Shown here one piece after another: positions 9,106 to 20,586 of a DNA stretch of 64,000 nucleotides. Under the pieces are notes generated by a model. The model was not told the origin of the DNA, searched no databases, and saw only the letters and a program-made list of their open reading frames with translations. This DNA comes from Narthecium ossifragum (Eukaryota; Streptophyta; Magnoliopsida; Dioscoreales; Nartheciaceae). Location: the NCBI GenBank assembly GCA_963920575.1, contig OY986972.1, positions 15,604,502 to 15,668,501 on the forward strand, written 5' to 3'. Made by a program: the position numbers and the translations under genes. Numbering within the stretch: position 1 is the first letter of the stretch; each line of letters starts with the position of its first letter.

Positions 9106-12100
9106 TTGCAGTACCAGCAGCCGCAGCAGTATCAGCAGGCAGCGGCAGAGCCAACCGTCCTCAGAGGTATCTTTCAGCTTTCTAGTTCTTTAGTAGATAT
9201 GCTGATAGACTCTGGGGCATCTCATTCCTATATTGCTAGCATGTGTGTGGCATCGCTAGGATTAGAGACGAGTTGGCTAGAGGTGGCACAGTCTGTAGAT
9301 TCACCGATCGGCGGCACAATCAGGGTAGACCAGGTCTGCCGATCTTGTTCTTTGGAGGTTGGAGGCCTCCGTGTCTGTCTAGACCTGTGGGTGCTAGACA
9401 TGACAGGTTTCGACGTGATACTCGGTATGGACTGGTTAGCAGCACACCGAGCTATCATCGACTGTGGTCGCCGGAGGGTGGTCGCTTGGACACCCGATGG
9501 GACACAGTTTGTGTTGTTGGGGGATCGGTTCTCAGCCGATTCCTTTGCTTGTGGTGTGGGGAGGCGTGGCAGCGAGCTTTCAGCCTTGCTGGGCAGCCTG
9601 TCCCTGTTTGGGTCAGAGGGAGTGCAGCAGAGCAGTTTCCCCAGGATCGTGTGCGACTACACCGACGTGTTTCCCGAGGTGTTACTAGGGCTTCCACCGC
9701 CCAGAGAGGTCGATTTTGAGATCGACCTGGTACCGGGTACTGCACCGATCTCTCTCCCAGCTTTCAGGATGGCACCGGCAGAGCAGAGTGAGTTGAGGAC
9801 CCAGCTAGACGAGCTTACCAGCAGAGGTTTCATCCGTCCTAGCATGTCTCCCTGGGGGGCGCCAGTGTTGTTCGCAAAGAAGAAGGATGGTACCCTTCGA
9901 CTTTGCATAGACTACAGGCGGCTCAACAGGGTGACGGTGAAGAACCGGTATCCGATGCCGAGGATCGACGACCTGTTTGACCAGTTGCGAGGATCTTCAG
10001 TGTTCTTGAAGATCGACCTCCGCACCGGCTTTCACCAGTTGAGGGTTCGGGATTGCGACATCCCGAAGACAGCATTCCGGACTCGGTACGGTCTGTACGA
10101 GTTCGTGGTGATGCCTTTTGGCCTGACGAACGCACCAGCAGCGTTCATGGATCTCATGCAGAGGATCTTCCGGCCTTTCCTAAACGAGTTCGTGGTGGTG
10201 TTCGTCGACGACATCCTTATCTACTCCCGGTCAGACGCGGAGCACGAGCGACACTTGGCGACAGTGTTGCAGCTACTCCGGGAGCATCGGCTTTATGCCA
10301 AGGCTTCCAAGTGCGAGTTCTGGCTTGCACAGGTGGGATTCCTTGGACATGTGGTGTCGGCAGCAGGGATCTCAGTTGACCCGGCCAAGGTCGAGGCAGT
10401 GGTACAGTGGCAGAGACCGAGAACAGTGTTCGAGGTCCGTAGTTTCCTAGGCCTGGCGGGTTACTACAGGCGGTTCGTGCGGGACTTCTCCAAAGTCGCC
10501 GGACCGTTGACCAGACTGACACAGAAGGCCGTCCCGTTCGTGTGGGATGATGCTTGTGAGCAAGCCTTTGTGGAGTTGAGGACGAGGTTGACCAGTGCGC
10601 CGATGCTGATCGTCCCCGAGCGAGGTGTTGGTTACAGTGTCTACTGCGACGCCAGCGGTGAGGATTTGGGGTGTGTCCTCATGCAGGAGGGCCACATAGT
10701 TTCCTATGGTTCTCGTCAGTTGAAGAACCATGAGAGGAACTACCCGACTCACGACTTGGAGCTAGCAGCAGTGGTCTTCGCCCTGAAGACCTGGCGGCAT
10801 TATCTCTATGGCGAGAAGTTCTCAGTCTTCTCGGACCATAAGAGTTTGAGGCACGTTTTCACCCAACGTGACCTCAACCTGAGGCAGGGACGCTGGATGG
10901 AGCTACTGGAGGACTACGACTTTGCGTTGCATTACCATCCTGGTAAGGCAAACATCGTAGCAAACGCACTGAGCAGACAGGTGAGAGACACCAGAGCAGC
11001 AGTTGCAGGGTTGTCAACGCGGCAGTGGCAGGCTCTAGAGACGGCGGGCCAGTTGGGGCTCGAGTTTGAGGATCGGGGATCCAGCAGCTTCCTCTACGCA
11101 GTGCAGAGTATGCCAGCAGTTCTAGCCAGAGTGTTGGAGGCACAGCACAGTGACCCAGAGCTCGAGGAGTTACGCACAGCAGCGGGCACGGAGGGCGCAG
11201 ACGGAGACTGGACAGTATCGCCAGACGGAGGGCTACGGTTCAGAGGCAGAGTAGCGGTTCCAGCAGATCCAGTTCTTCGACACGACGTCCTACGAGAGTT
11301 CCACCACTCTCGCTTTGCAGTTCATCCCGGCGGCACCAAGATGTACCAGGATCTTCGGCGACAGTTCTGGTGGCGCGGGATGAAGAGGGCAGTGACGGAG
11401 TTCGTATCGCGCTGCCTTACATGTCAGAAGGTCAAGACAGAGCACCAGCGGACTCTGGGGTTACTTCAGCCACTTCCACTAGCTGAGTGGAAGTGGGAGC
11501 ACATCACGATGGACTTCGTGACCGGGCTACCGAGATCCCCTAGGGGGAATGATGCGATTTGGGTCATCGTTGATCGATTGACCAAATCGGCGCACTTCCT
11601 GCGTATGCGGGTGACAGACTCGACGGACAGGTTAGGCAGCTTGTACGTCAGAGAGGTGGTCAGACTACACGAAGTTCCGGTTTCTATCGTGTCAGACCGT
11701 GACCCCAGGTTCACCAGCAGGTTTTGGCGAGACTTTCAGGAGGAAGTTGGCACACTCCTGACTTTCAGTACGGCTTTCCATCCGCAGACAGACGGGCAGT
11801 CAGAGCGGACTATCCAGATCTTGGAGGACATGCTGAGAGCATGTGTCCTCGACGCCGGAGGCAGCTGGGAGGAGCACGTTCCCTTGGTGGAGTTCGCCTA
11901 CAACAACAGCTACCAGTCCAGTCTTGGAGTAGCACCTTTCGAGGCGTTGTATGGTAGGCCGTGTCGTTCCCCAGTGTGCTGGACAGAGGTTGGAGAGGCT
12001 TCACTCACCGGTCCAGACATCGTCAGGCGATCGTCAGAGAGGTTAGTGCAGATCAGGCAGAGGCTTCTGACGGCTCAGAGCCGACAGAAGAGTTATGCAG

Positions 12101-12576
12101 ATCAGAGGCGACGACCGTTGGAGTTTGCAGTCGGCGACCGAGTGTTCTTGCGAGCATCGCCGTACAGAGGTTCTGTCAGGTTTGGCAGAGGTGGTAAGTT
12201 GGCGCCGAGGTTCGTCGGGCCATTCGAGATCTTAGAGAGGGTCGGCGAGGTAGCTTACCGCCTGGATCTTCCTCAGCACATGTCTGCTGTGCATCCGACT
12301 TTCCATGTGTCGATGCTGAGGAAGTATCACCCAGACCCGTCTCATGTCATCAGGGTGGATGACATTGAGCTTGAGGCAGACGCGAGCTTTGTTGAGCAGC
12401 CGGTTCAGGTACTTGACCGGAGGGATCAGGTCTTGCGGGGCAAGACGATTCCCTTGGTCAAGGTACTGTGGAGGCACAGAGGCACCGAGGAGGTCACTTG
12501 GGAGCGCGAGGCGCGCATGCGGCAGGAGTTTCTGCAGTTGTTTTCTTCTCCATGTACTTCTTGTCCTGTCTTCTAG
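9106..12576 (+). CDS. Intact Ty3-type Pol (protease, RT, RNase H, integrase, chromodomain)
   Basis: The frame is open for 1,156 codons. The aspartic protease motif DSGAS is at residues 35-39. RT has [17 protein letters not shown] and the catalytic FVDD at 366-369. RNase H follows ([25 protein letters not shown]). The integrase has an HHCC-like zinc region ([18 protein letters not shown]) and catalytic D803, D864 and E900 with D-X35-E spacing. It ends in a chromodomain-like segment ([19 protein letters not shown]) that in chromoviruses guides integration. The ORF start at 9106 is not a true start; Pol is normally made as a fusion with gag in this lineage. No stop or frameshift is seen, unlike gag upstream and unlike the related copies at 44 and 61 kb. 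All catalytic residues are present. Confidence 0.9.
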   Translation: MQYQQPQQYQQAAAEPTVLRGIFQLSSSLVDMLIDSGASHSYIASMCVASLGLETSWLEVAQSVDSPIGGTIRVDQVCRSCSLEVGGLRVCLDLWVLDMTGFDVILGMDWLAAHRAIIDCGRRRVVAWTPDGTQFVLLGDRFSADSFACGVGRRGSELSALLGSLSLFGSEGVQQSSFPRIVCDYTDVFPEVLLGLPPPREVDFEIDLVPGTAPISLPAFRMAPAEQSELRTQLDELTSRGFIRPSMSPWGAPVLFAKKKDGTLRLCIDYRRLNRVTVKNRYPMPRIDDLFDQLRGSSVFLKIDLRTGFHQLRVRDCDIPKTAFRTRYGLYEFVVMPFGLTNAPAAFMDLMQRIFRPFLNEFVVVFVDDILIYSRSDAEHERHLATVLQLLREHRLYAKASKCEFWLAQVGFLGHVVSAAGISVDPAKVEAVVQWQRPRTVFEVRSFLGLAGYYRRFVRDFSKVAGPLTRLTQKAVPFVWDDACEQAFVELRTRLTSAPMLIVPERGVGYSVYCDASGEDLGCVLMQEGHIVSYGSRQLKNHERNYPTHDLELAAVVFALKTWRHYLYGEKFSVFSDHKSLRHVFTQRDLNLRQGRWMELLEDYDFALHYHPGKANIVANALSRQVRDTRAAVAGLSTRQWQALETAGQLGLEFEDRGSSSFLYAVQSMPAVLARVLEAQHSDPELEELRTAAGTEGADGDWTVSPDGGLRFRGRVAVPADPVLRHDVLREFHHSRFAVHPGGTKMYQDLRRQFWWRGMKRAVTEFVSRCLTCQKVKTEHQRTLGLLQPLPLAEWKWEHITMDFVTGLPRSPRGNDAIWVIVDRLTKSAHFLRMRVTDSTDRLGSLYVREVVRLHEVPVSIVSDRDPRFTSRFWRDFQEEVGTLLTFSTAFHPQTDGQSERTIQILEDMLRACVLDAGGSWEEHVPLVEFAYNNSYQSSLGVAPFEALYGRPCRSPVCWTEVGEASLTGPDIVRRSSERLVQIRQRLLTAQSRQKSYADQRRRPLEFAVGDRVFLRASPYRGSVRFGRGGKLAPRFVGPFEILERVGEVAYRLDLPQHMSAVHPTFHVSMLRKYHPDPSHVIRVDDIELEADASFVEQPVQVLDRRDQVLRGKTIPLVKVLWRHRGTEEVTWEREARMRQEFLQLFSSPCTSCPVF

Positions 12577-12649
12577 TGTAGCTGCTTTGTTGTTCCGAGC
12601 CCTACCCTTATCGAATCTCGGGACGAGATTTCCTTTAAGGGTATTAGGA

Positions 12650-15083
12650 TGTGAGGACCTGTCCCTCTACCCCTATGGCTCGCTGTAAACCGCAAGGGCA
12701 ATTTGGTAAATTCCGCCTTGTTGGTTTGTTTCACACCCGCGTGTGCACACAATGGCCTTGTATGTGTTAGTGTTTGGTTAGAACGGTTAGTGGGACCCGG
12801 GATCGAAAGATCCGGACTTGGGCTTGAGTTCTTGCCCAAGTTTAGCTTTCAGGTTACAAAGGATCGATCCTCTCTGGCTAAGGGATCGATCCTCTTCGTG
12901 CCAGAAAGCCTTTGTGAAATCGTCATGAAGGATCGATCCTCCCTTGAGGAAGGATCGATCCTCCCTTGAGGAAGGATCGATCATTCATAAGTCGGTGGCT
13001 TTTTCTGCTTCGCGAGGACAGCCGCCGTTGGCCGTCGCTCTCTCCTGTCAGAGAGGGAAGACTTCCCCTCCCCTTCCCTCACTTTTTCCCCTCTTTCCCG
13101 GCTATCCCCTCCCCCTTTCCCCTCCTTTCTTCCCCTCCTCTTCCTCCTTCTCCTCTCTTTCTTCTTCCTTCCTTCTTTCTCTCCCGAAGCTCTGTTCTTC
13201 TCCTGTTTTCCGGCAGCCACCTTGCTCTCCTCCGTTCTCCCTCCTCCGACCATCTTTTCCGGCGTTCTAAGGCTCGTTGGATTCGTGATAACGAGAGGAA
13301 GATCCCTGAAGTGGTTTGGAGGCTTGTTGGTGATCAAATCGCGGGGAATCAGCCGAGGAAAGCGCAGCTAAGTAGGGTTATACCTACTGTGTTTATTTCG
13401 GGTTTTCTTGAGATCTAGCCGTTGGATCTTATTGATCCTTGCTTTGTTGGGTTCCTTATACCTGTTAGAATTACTGATTTAAGTTTCATGTTAATCAGTT
13501 GAGATTTGAGTAGGTTTTATGTATGATTAGTCTCGAATTTCTGGTAAACTGCTGTTCTTGAGAAACAGCCGGCTTGCGGCGAGTTTTCCAGCCGGTGAGT
13601 ACATGATCTTGGCTTTTCATAAACATAAGAGTTGTAGAGCTATTCGTTAGCTTTCCATTCCATCTTGTTTCGTAATTGTCCGATTTTTGTACGATTTCTT
13701 ATGAATTGTTTGCTGAAGGACTGCGTTGCAGCAATTAATGGGTAAGTTAGTTTGATTAACGATTTTGATTAGCGTTTTCCCGTTAATCCAACTGTTGGTT
13801 GATTATGAATTTTGGATATGTTGATCATGGTAGAGACACCTACTGGTGGCTAAGTTGGAACTTGAATCCAACGTCGTTTCGACGTCGGATCGACGGGATC
13901 AATTAGCCCCTAAGTAGAGGCTTTGGGTGTTTTTGAATATAATATAATATTTCGGAATATAATATTATATTGTGTTTTGTTCATCATCGTTTTCGGGGTT
14001 GCTTCCCGTTGCAGGAGTCCGCGGGTGACGGTCGCGGTACCGTCGTAATGCCGGGACCCGCTGCGGATCGGCTGGCAGCGGTCGGTAGTACCGCTCAGCG
14101 ATCCAGTAGACTTATATGATGCTTGACATACTGTTGCATCCTCTGCTTCTTATTTGTGTATGTCATAGCATGCATCCTTGAACTGTGCATTAGTTGCATT
14201 GGTTAGGGCGTGAGTGATCTTTGGGTCGCCGTCCTGAGGCTGGAAGCTCGGACTTAGCCCTAGGGCCGGGATTGGGCTGTTTGGACCCGGTTTGAATGGT
14301 GGTGCCCAGTCGATTCGATGATAGGCTTAGATGACTGGTGCACTTGTGGCTTGATGATTGTAGAGGTCGTGTCGGCTTCGAGTCGGATCTGAGGTGTAGC
14401 CGGTGTCCGGTGTTCCTAAAACTCTTGAGTAGAGGAGTTACCTACTCAGTGGTGTCTTTTCCCACCAAACAGTGTTCAGTGTCATGTTGAGAGTTAGCAG
14501 TGTTGTTTCCTGCTACTGAGTGTGACCTGACATGTGACCAGCCCGGCTGGAAGACCATGATCGTGGGCCTCAGGGACACGCGGTGGGGTTATGGGACCTC
14601 TGTATACACCCAGGTCCTACTTGAGGGCGACACTGTTGCGTTTCCCTCTTCCTTCTGTGTGTCGTAGTGTAGATCCCTACTGAGCTTAGTGCTCACACCT
14701 ACCCGGGCTGCGTTTTGCAGGTGCAGGCGTCAGTTCTCCCTCTGTGGCCCCTACCGGGCAGTTGGTTGGCGGTGCGGCGGCGCCTGGTGGCTTTTGAGAG
14801 GTGGTGATCGTTTATTCCTTTTACCTTATGTTAGTTAGTCTCCTACGGGAGTGATGTTGTATTTTGAATCTTCCCCTCTCCGAGGATTTGTATATTAACA
14901 TTTTGAGTTTTAATCTGTGGTTTGAGGTTATGTTAATCATTGTTGTTTTAACTGAGGGTGTTTTGGTGAATTGCTAGGGAGACCAATAGGTTAGAGGGAA
15001 CCCTCGTCGTTCTTTTTCCGCGTTTGTAGGTTCCGGTTCGCGTCGCCCGACCCGGTTGGGCTTTCGCGGGTCGGGGCGCGACA
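12650..15083 (+). repeat. 3' LTR of the Tekay-like element
   Basis: It begins TGTGAGGACCTGTCCCTC and ends GGGTCGGGGCGCGACA. At 2,434 bp it matches in layout the solo LTRs at 15636 and 20587 (same termini, same ACCCGCGTGTGCACAC and CCTACCCGGGCTGCG landmarks). It contains five GATCGATC motifs upstream of a long C/T-rich leader (about 13050-13250). Confidence 0.85.
12861..12983 (+). promoter_or_regulatory. GATCGATC dyad cluster in the LTR
   Basis: GGATCGATC occurs at 12861, 12883, 12930, 12952 and 12974. Successive members within a group are exactly 22 bp apart. The last three share the spacer TCCCTTGAGGAA. Position upstream of the transcribed C/T-rich leader suggests promoter-proximal location; function is unknown. 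Confidence 0.6.
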
Positions 15084-15635
15084 CCCAGTGTCTATTGGCC
15101 TATCATCTCTGTATAATGGATACTTAGCAGGCCCTTCTTCATCTGATGAACCATGGACACTGGTCAATTCATCAGAAGGACATTGATCCTCCACAAACAC
15201 TGTCACTTGCATTGTCATTTGTGTTGACTGATCCCCAACCTCAAAGTTCACAAAGCTGGGCTTAGTGTTAGCTTCATAAATAAAGTCATCATCATCATCA
15301 GTGTCTTCTTCCCTTGGTTCATACATACTACTTTCAGTTGATGACTCTGGAGCTTCAGACTGCTGCCCTCTTCCAATGTCTTCTTCTAATGGTAGACTGT
15401 ATAACAAATTTTTCTCTTCCAGTGTCTTCTTCTATTGGCTCAGTGTTTCATAAATGAAGTCATCATCATCATCGTGTCTTCTTCCCTTGGTTCATACATA
15501 CTACTTTCAGTTGATGACTCTGGAGCTTCAGGCTACTTCCCTCTTCCAATTTCTTCTTCTAATGGCAGACTGGATAACAAAATTTCTCTTCCAATGTCTT
15601 CTTCTATTGGCTTAGTGTTAGCTTCAGGCTGCTTT
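15084..15635 (-). pseudogene. MURA N-terminal acidic linker fragment with tandem duplication
   Basis: On the minus strand the frame encodes an acidic linker (EPREEDTDDDDDFIYEANTK, FVNFEVGD) leading toward the DNA-binding fragment at 7620. About 190 bp are tandemly duplicated (CATACTACTTTCAGTTGATG at about 15322 and 15495). A third partial copy of the LEEDIG-type unit resumes after the solo LTR at 17889. The stretch sits between the N-terminal PB1-like part and the DNA-binding domain, as expected for MURA. Confidence 0.65.
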
Positions 15636-15847
15636 TGTGAGGACCTGTCCCTCTACTCCTTTGGCTCGTCGTGGGCCGCAAGGGCAATTTGGTAAATTAC
15701 GCATTGCAGGCTTGTTTCACACCCGCGTGTGCACACACTGACCGTGTTTGTGGTAATGGTTGGTTAGAATGGTTAGTGGGACCCGGGATCGAAAGATCCG
15801 GACTTAGGCTTGAGTTCTTGCCTAAGTTTAGCTTTCAGCACAAAGAG

Positions 15848-15974
15848 GATCGATCTTCTCTAGCTAAGAGATCGATCTTCTTGTGCCAGAAAGTCAAGTG
15901 CGATCGTCATGAAGGATCGATCCTTGCCTAGGGAAGGATCGATCATTCATAAGTCGGTTCGTTTGCCTATAAAG
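15848..15974 (+). promoter_or_regulatory. GATCGATC dyads followed by TATA box in the solo LTR
   Basis: GATCGATC pairs lie at 15848/15870 and 15915/15937 (22 bp apart in both). A TATAAAG box follows at 15968-15974, about 30 bp downstream. This is the clearest promoter layout among the LTRs here. Confidence 0.6.
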
Positions 15975-16317
15975 CAGACGAGATTTTCTTCCTTGAATCC
16001 CTTTTGAAATCCGGAGATTTGAGCTCAGATCTTGCGATTTTTCAAGGCATTTGAGGACGATCCAAGGCCTAGCTGCTTGGATCTAAGCTGCTCTTGGTCC
16101 GGTAGGGATTCCTACCTACTTTTATTCCGGGTTTTTGGAGTTTCCGGTTTGATTGTGTTCTTTTACTTAGATCTCTCTCTATATACATGTTTGTTTCTCG
16201 TGTTTTCACCGGTTTTGGACTCGTGGAATCGTGATCTATCAGATCCCAGAGTTTGGTTGGGTTTGGTTGTATCTTCCAGCGGTATTTCACGCCGGAAGGA
16301 CGCCGGAGAACCCATTC

Positions 16318-16626
16318 GAATCGATCCCTCTTGAGGAAGGATCGATCCCTCTGGGTTGGTCATGCTACGCCCAATGAAGGATCGATCTCCTGCTTGGAGA
16401 AGATCGATCCTGGTTCTTGGGTAGCATGGTTACCCTTCATCGCGAAGAAGATCGATCTTCCTGGGAGGAAGGATCGATCTTTCTTGGTGCGACATGAAGG
16501 GTACCCTCTGTCTCGAGAAAGATCGATCTTCCTGGGAGGAAGGATCGATCTTCTTTGGCTCGACAGTGAGGGAAGCTCACTGTTACTTAAAAGATCGGTC
16601 CTTTCTTTGGGAAAGATCGATCCTTT
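16318..16626 (+). repeat. Downstream array of paired GATCGATC hairpins
   Basis: Five further pairs lie at 16318/16340, 16380/16402, 16450/16472, 16521/16543 and 16593/16615, every pair 22 bp apart. Flanks are inverted, for example AAGATCGATCTTCC-TGGGA-GGAAGGATCGATCTT at 16449-16482, so each pair could fold as a hairpin in RNA. The array is 3' of the TATA box and would be transcribed. Confidence 0.75.
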
Positions 16627-17888
16627 AGTAGCAGAGAGGGATTTTCAAGGCTTTTTGCCCGCGTGACTTGGTATGTCAGTTTTTCTTATCGCTTTATACC
16701 TTGTATATATGATTAAGCATGTTAGCCCTATAATAGGGCAATGGTGAACCGGGGGAGTGATGACTCCCGGGATGTTTAGAATAAACGGGAGAGTAGCCTT
16801 ACAGCTTTCCTTAGCCTTGCATGCCGGCGTGCGCCGAGGGCTTTACTTGTTATATATGTGAGCTGTTGTTTGCGGGGCTGTTTCCCGGTGCAGGTTTGGG
16901 GTGGACTGTTGGCAGTTGGTAGTGGTACCACTGCAGCAGTCCGTAGACCTTATTTACCTGTTCACCACCCCGGGCCGGCAGAGTGCCGTGCCCAGACCTT
17001 GTTATTGTATATCATCACATACTGTTGCATGTTTATATGTATTGTCCTGCGCATGTTTATACATGCATTGTGTTGTGCATTAGTTGCATCTGTGTAGGGC
17101 GTTGCCGATCCGGGGTTTTCGGGTAGCCTGGATCTAGCTCTAAGACCGTGGTGGGTAGCTTGGCCCAAGTCTCGATTTATAGTATTCAGTCGTTTTCGAT
17201 GATGAGGTTAGTTTGACCTGAATACGTGTTATTTGAGGTTTAGAGGTCGTGTCGTCTCCAAAGTCGTATCCGAAGTGTAGCCGGAGTCCGGTGTCCTTAA
17301 ACTCTTGGGAGGAGGAGTGCCTGCCCAGCGGTGTCCTGGCCCGCCAAACAGTGTTCTGTGTCCTGTTGAGAGTATGCAGTGTTTTGGGCCTGCGGTCACG
17401 GACTTCCGGTAGGGTTATGGGACCCTTGTATATACCTAGGATAGACTTGGGGGACGACACTGTTGTGTTCTCTCCCTTGTGAGTGTCGTAGTGTAGTGTC
17501 CCTGCTGAGCTTAGTGCTCACTCCTACCCGGGCTGCATTTTGCAGGTGCTGACGCTAGCTCTTCTTCGGTCGCCCCTACTGGGCCGGTGTTTGGTGACGT
17601 GGCGGCGTCTGGCGGTGCTTGAGAGGTGGCAATCTTTACAGCTTTATACCTTTTTGTTATAGATAGTCTCCTACGGGAGTGATAAATGTATAATTTCCCT
17701 GTTTTGAGGTTTTGTAATATTATATCAGTTTAGTTTTGGAGTTTGTACTTTTGTTAATACAGGATGATTATGTTTTGCTAGGGTAACCACTACGATTAGA
17801 GGGAAACCTCGCCAAAATTTCCGCAGTAGGTTAGGTTCTGCTTCGCGTTGCCCGGCCCGGTTGGGCCTACGCGGGTCGGGGCGCGACA

Positions 17889-18420
17889 ACTTTCCTCTTC
17901 CAATGTCTTCTTCTAATGGCAGATTGTATAAGAAATTTTCTTTTCCAATGTCTTGTTTTAATGGCCGACTTCCTAACCAACTACTGGAATTGCACCACCT
18001 TGTTGGTCAGCAGCACTGTGATCCACATAGACATCTATCTCATTAATGTCAATCCCCTCCTCTTTAAACACAGACGCTATTCCAATGACATGCTTGTCAG
18101 TCATAAGTTCCTTTAGTCCCTTTATAATTAGCTCATGACCTGGCTTTGCATACCATTATAGCCTTCCAAGTTGGGTAGCCCATACTTGTGATAAAATCAT
18201 ATATGTCAAATATACCCAATCTATTAGGATCACAACCATCGACCATTTGCATCTCCCCACCAACATAATCAAATTTAGAGGAGAATTGGAAATAACCCTA
18301 ATGGTGCAATCTAATTGTGAATGTGAAGTCCATCCTGTACAATGCAACTTCATATAAACATTTTGGTAATGGTCAGAGAGAACAATTGCTATCAAAATGG
18401 GATGGCCAACACAAGTACTG
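17889..18420 (-). pseudogene. MURA N-terminal PB1-like region fragment
   Basis: The minus strand reads TIRLHH, an in-frame stop, then SKFDYVGGEMQMVDGCDP, GIFDIYDFITSMGYPTW. After a frameshift near 18135 it reads ELIIKGLKELMTDKHVIG and IDVYVDHS. This matches the N-terminal region that precedes the DNA-binding domain in many plant MURA proteins (hFTIRLHHGG, YVGGE, MGYP). It is upstream in the transcript of the fragments at 15.1-15.6 and 7.4-7.6 kb. At least one stop and one frameshift disable it. Confidence 0.7.
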
Positions 18421-18567
18421 AGTAATGAAAATGGAATAGCCAACCCCTATACTGAGTAAAGAAAAGGGGATTTCTAAAGAAAACAATAGCAATACATTGT
18501 CTAAATTCCCATGACAAGAACCCTAATATGTCCCCCATCACAGATACCAAAAGGTGGATGGGCAACG

Positions 18568-20096
18568 TGATGAGTCCCTAAATATTCATAATTAAATCCC
18601 TTAATTTACCTTTTTAGGCCTAGAGTGTTTGTATTTAATAGTTTGTTAGTTGATTTCAGGTTTAAATAGGTTTTGAGAAGAAATACAAGAGTTTCGGCTA
18701 AGAAGATGAATTTATTTGATAAAGACTGCTTCGTCGCCTGTCAGGAACATATTTGCCAGATATTCTGTATAAATCTAAATATTCTGAAAATTTAGTATAT
18801 GATAGAAGACTTCAAGATCTACAATGTTCATGTTGGACACTTTGCCAGATTCCTGATAGTGTGATAGCAGAATTGAAGAATACATGAAGATACATAAGCT
18901 GGAAAGCTGCTCCGTCGATGCTGAAGAGAATATTCAGTAAATATTCTACATTAATTAGAATATTATGAAATATTTTGGAGATGACAGAAGACTTCCATAT
19001 CTAGAACTTTCTTGTTGAAGACTTTCTCTGATTCCGAACAGATTAGCTTCAGAATTGATTACAAATCAGAATTCCGAGTAGGAATTGAAGAATAAGGAAG
19101 CTGATGACGTGGCAGTTATTAACCCAGTCAAACTGAGAAGTCCGATCGATCGCTCCGATGACGTCAGCAACCCGGAATTTAGAGAAATTAGAGTTTAAGT
19201 TCAACTATAACTCCTAATTCCGGGATTAAGGGTTTCTATTATATTAAGGGGTGATTCCAGCCGAAAATTATGATCTTTTGGACCACTTTTGGAGGAGAAG
19301 GCTAGGGTTTTGAAGATGGAGATCTTTCCGCGGGGATCGACGGCTTCCTTCCCAACACCTATGGATCTTTCCCAGAAGATGAGTAACTAATTCTTAACTT
19401 AGGGATCTCATGAAACCCTAGTGTAGCTTTTGATTTTCTTTGGTTTGATTCTTGTAAACTTCTTCTCAACATGATCTTATAAATATGGTTTTAATGATTA
19501 GAGATTTGAGGGAACAGAGTTCCTTTGAAGTATTTTCAGTCGTATAAGCTTTCTGTGATTGTTTATATAGATTTATGAGATGATTATTATGTGATTTATG
19601 GTTGGCTAGTGAGATAGGCTATGCTAAGCTTGGATAGGTTGTGCCAAGGTCATTAGGAGTAGTATAACTTAAAGTAATCGTAGGATCGAAGACAACCTAT
19701 GCCAAGAAAGATAGGCTATGCCGTTAGGAACATAAATCTTATTTTAGGGATTCATGTGAGCTTGTAGCCATATGATCTATAATGTTGAGAGAAGGGAACA
19801 AGAGGATAACTAGAGAAGATTAAAGGTGAAGCTAGGGTGGATTGAGTAATCCCTAGGTAATTCATCACTTGGTTCCAATCCCGATCACTTTACTTGCTTT
19901 CTTAGATAATCTTTAGATAATTCAACCAACCTTTTGAATACTCCGCTTAGGAATCAGTTTTGAGAATTGATTTTGTTTTTCCTAGTAATTCCCTGTGGAT
20001 CGACTCCGGATTTCACCACTAGTCTACGTAGTAGTATTAGTGATTGAATAAGGATATAAATTTAAGATTTGATTGAGGTTAGCAACGTTTTAACGA
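18568..20096 (+). mobile_element. Probable solo LTR, Athila/Tat-like
   Basis: It begins TGATGAGTCCC after CAACG (18563-18567), and CAACG recurs at 20097-20101 (another copy at 20083). Internal order is LTR-like: GATCGATCGC near 19145, a TTATATTAAGG TATA-like site near 19238, AGGGTTTTGAAG leader, and a terminal CCCTGTGGATCGACTCC segment typical of Athila/Tat LTR ends. No internal coding region is present. The exact right boundary is uncertain and the end is not a canonical CA. Confidence 0.5.
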
Positions 20097-20586
20097 CAAC
20101 GTTTGTGAGCGATCACAACGCACGATCATCGAGCTATTCAAATAATAAACTAAACCCAGTGAATGACATTTACCCTACCTTAAACAATCACAGAGTTACC
20201 AGGAACGTCGGGATAATCAATAATCTAAAGTCATCGGGAACATCGGGCTAAAACGTAAGAAATAGTTAACAATAGAAGAAAATAGTTAACAACACGATGT
20301 TAGAGGGTGTCGATGGCCTACTTGCCAGCGAAAACCCCGACAAAAGCCTGGTGGAATCCGTCGAATGTTCTCCAGCGAGTGTCACAGTCGTGGGACTATG
20401 CAAAACCCTACCTGAAACCCCACCAAGTGCCAACTACCCACTTCATTTGGAGGGCAGTGGAGTAAATACGCTCACATGCAACGCACGTGAGTGGTTTTCC
20501 ATAAGGGGGAGCTAACGCCGTCTGAGACGGTCCCGGTTTTGTAACATAAGGGTAATAAAGTTACATTTTATAACTAGAGGGTAGCA
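20097..20586 (-). other. MULE right arm: 5' flank of MURA and inner part of the right TIR
   Basis: Sequence 20469-20586 is the inner part of the right inverted repeat, including a CACGTG box at 20484-20489. The rest (20102-20468) is the expected promoter/leader region of the minus-strand MURA gene; no coding feature is recognised. Confidence 0.6.

Larger units (their letters stand above)
7621..15083 (+). mobile_element. Tekay-like Ty3 chromovirus, single 3' LTR, with inverted-U5 left terminus
   Basis: The element is flanked by a perfect CCCAG duplication (7616-7620, 15084-15088). From the left it contains a 48-bp terminal segment, a tRNA-iMet-type primer-binding site, a broken gag, a complete protease/RT/RNase H/integrase/chromodomain ORF, and a 2,434-bp 3' LTR starting TGTGAGGACC at 12650. 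No full 5' LTR exists. The leftmost 45 bp are the exact reverse complement of the last 45 bp of the LTR. The Tekay/Del assignment rests on the C-terminal chromodomain-like segment and the GGGACGAGATT-type sequence before the 3' LTR. Confidence 0.85.
15636..17888 (+). mobile_element. Solo LTR of a Tekay-like element
   Basis: A 2,253-bp LTR (TGTGAGGACC to GGGGCGCGACA) has no internal region. It is flanked by GCTTT (15631-15635) and ACTTT (17889-17893), a 4-of-5 match consistent with an aged duplication. It lies within the MURA linker. A solo LTR normally results from recombination between the two LTRs of one insertion. Confidence 0.85.

Noticed and set aside
8837..9154. Ala/Thr-rich minus-strand ORF
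   Set aside because: Antisense of the Gln-rich gag-pol linker repeats.
12944..13418. Pro/Ser-rich ORFs on the plus strand and a Lys/Arg-rich one on the minus strand
   Set aside because: They translate the C/T-rich leader of the LTR and have no counterpart in the sibling LTRs.
16318..16626. CRISPR-like array
   Set aside because: The repeats are short, palindromic and paired with conserved spacers, in a plant LTR. CRISPR does not occur in nuclear plant DNA.
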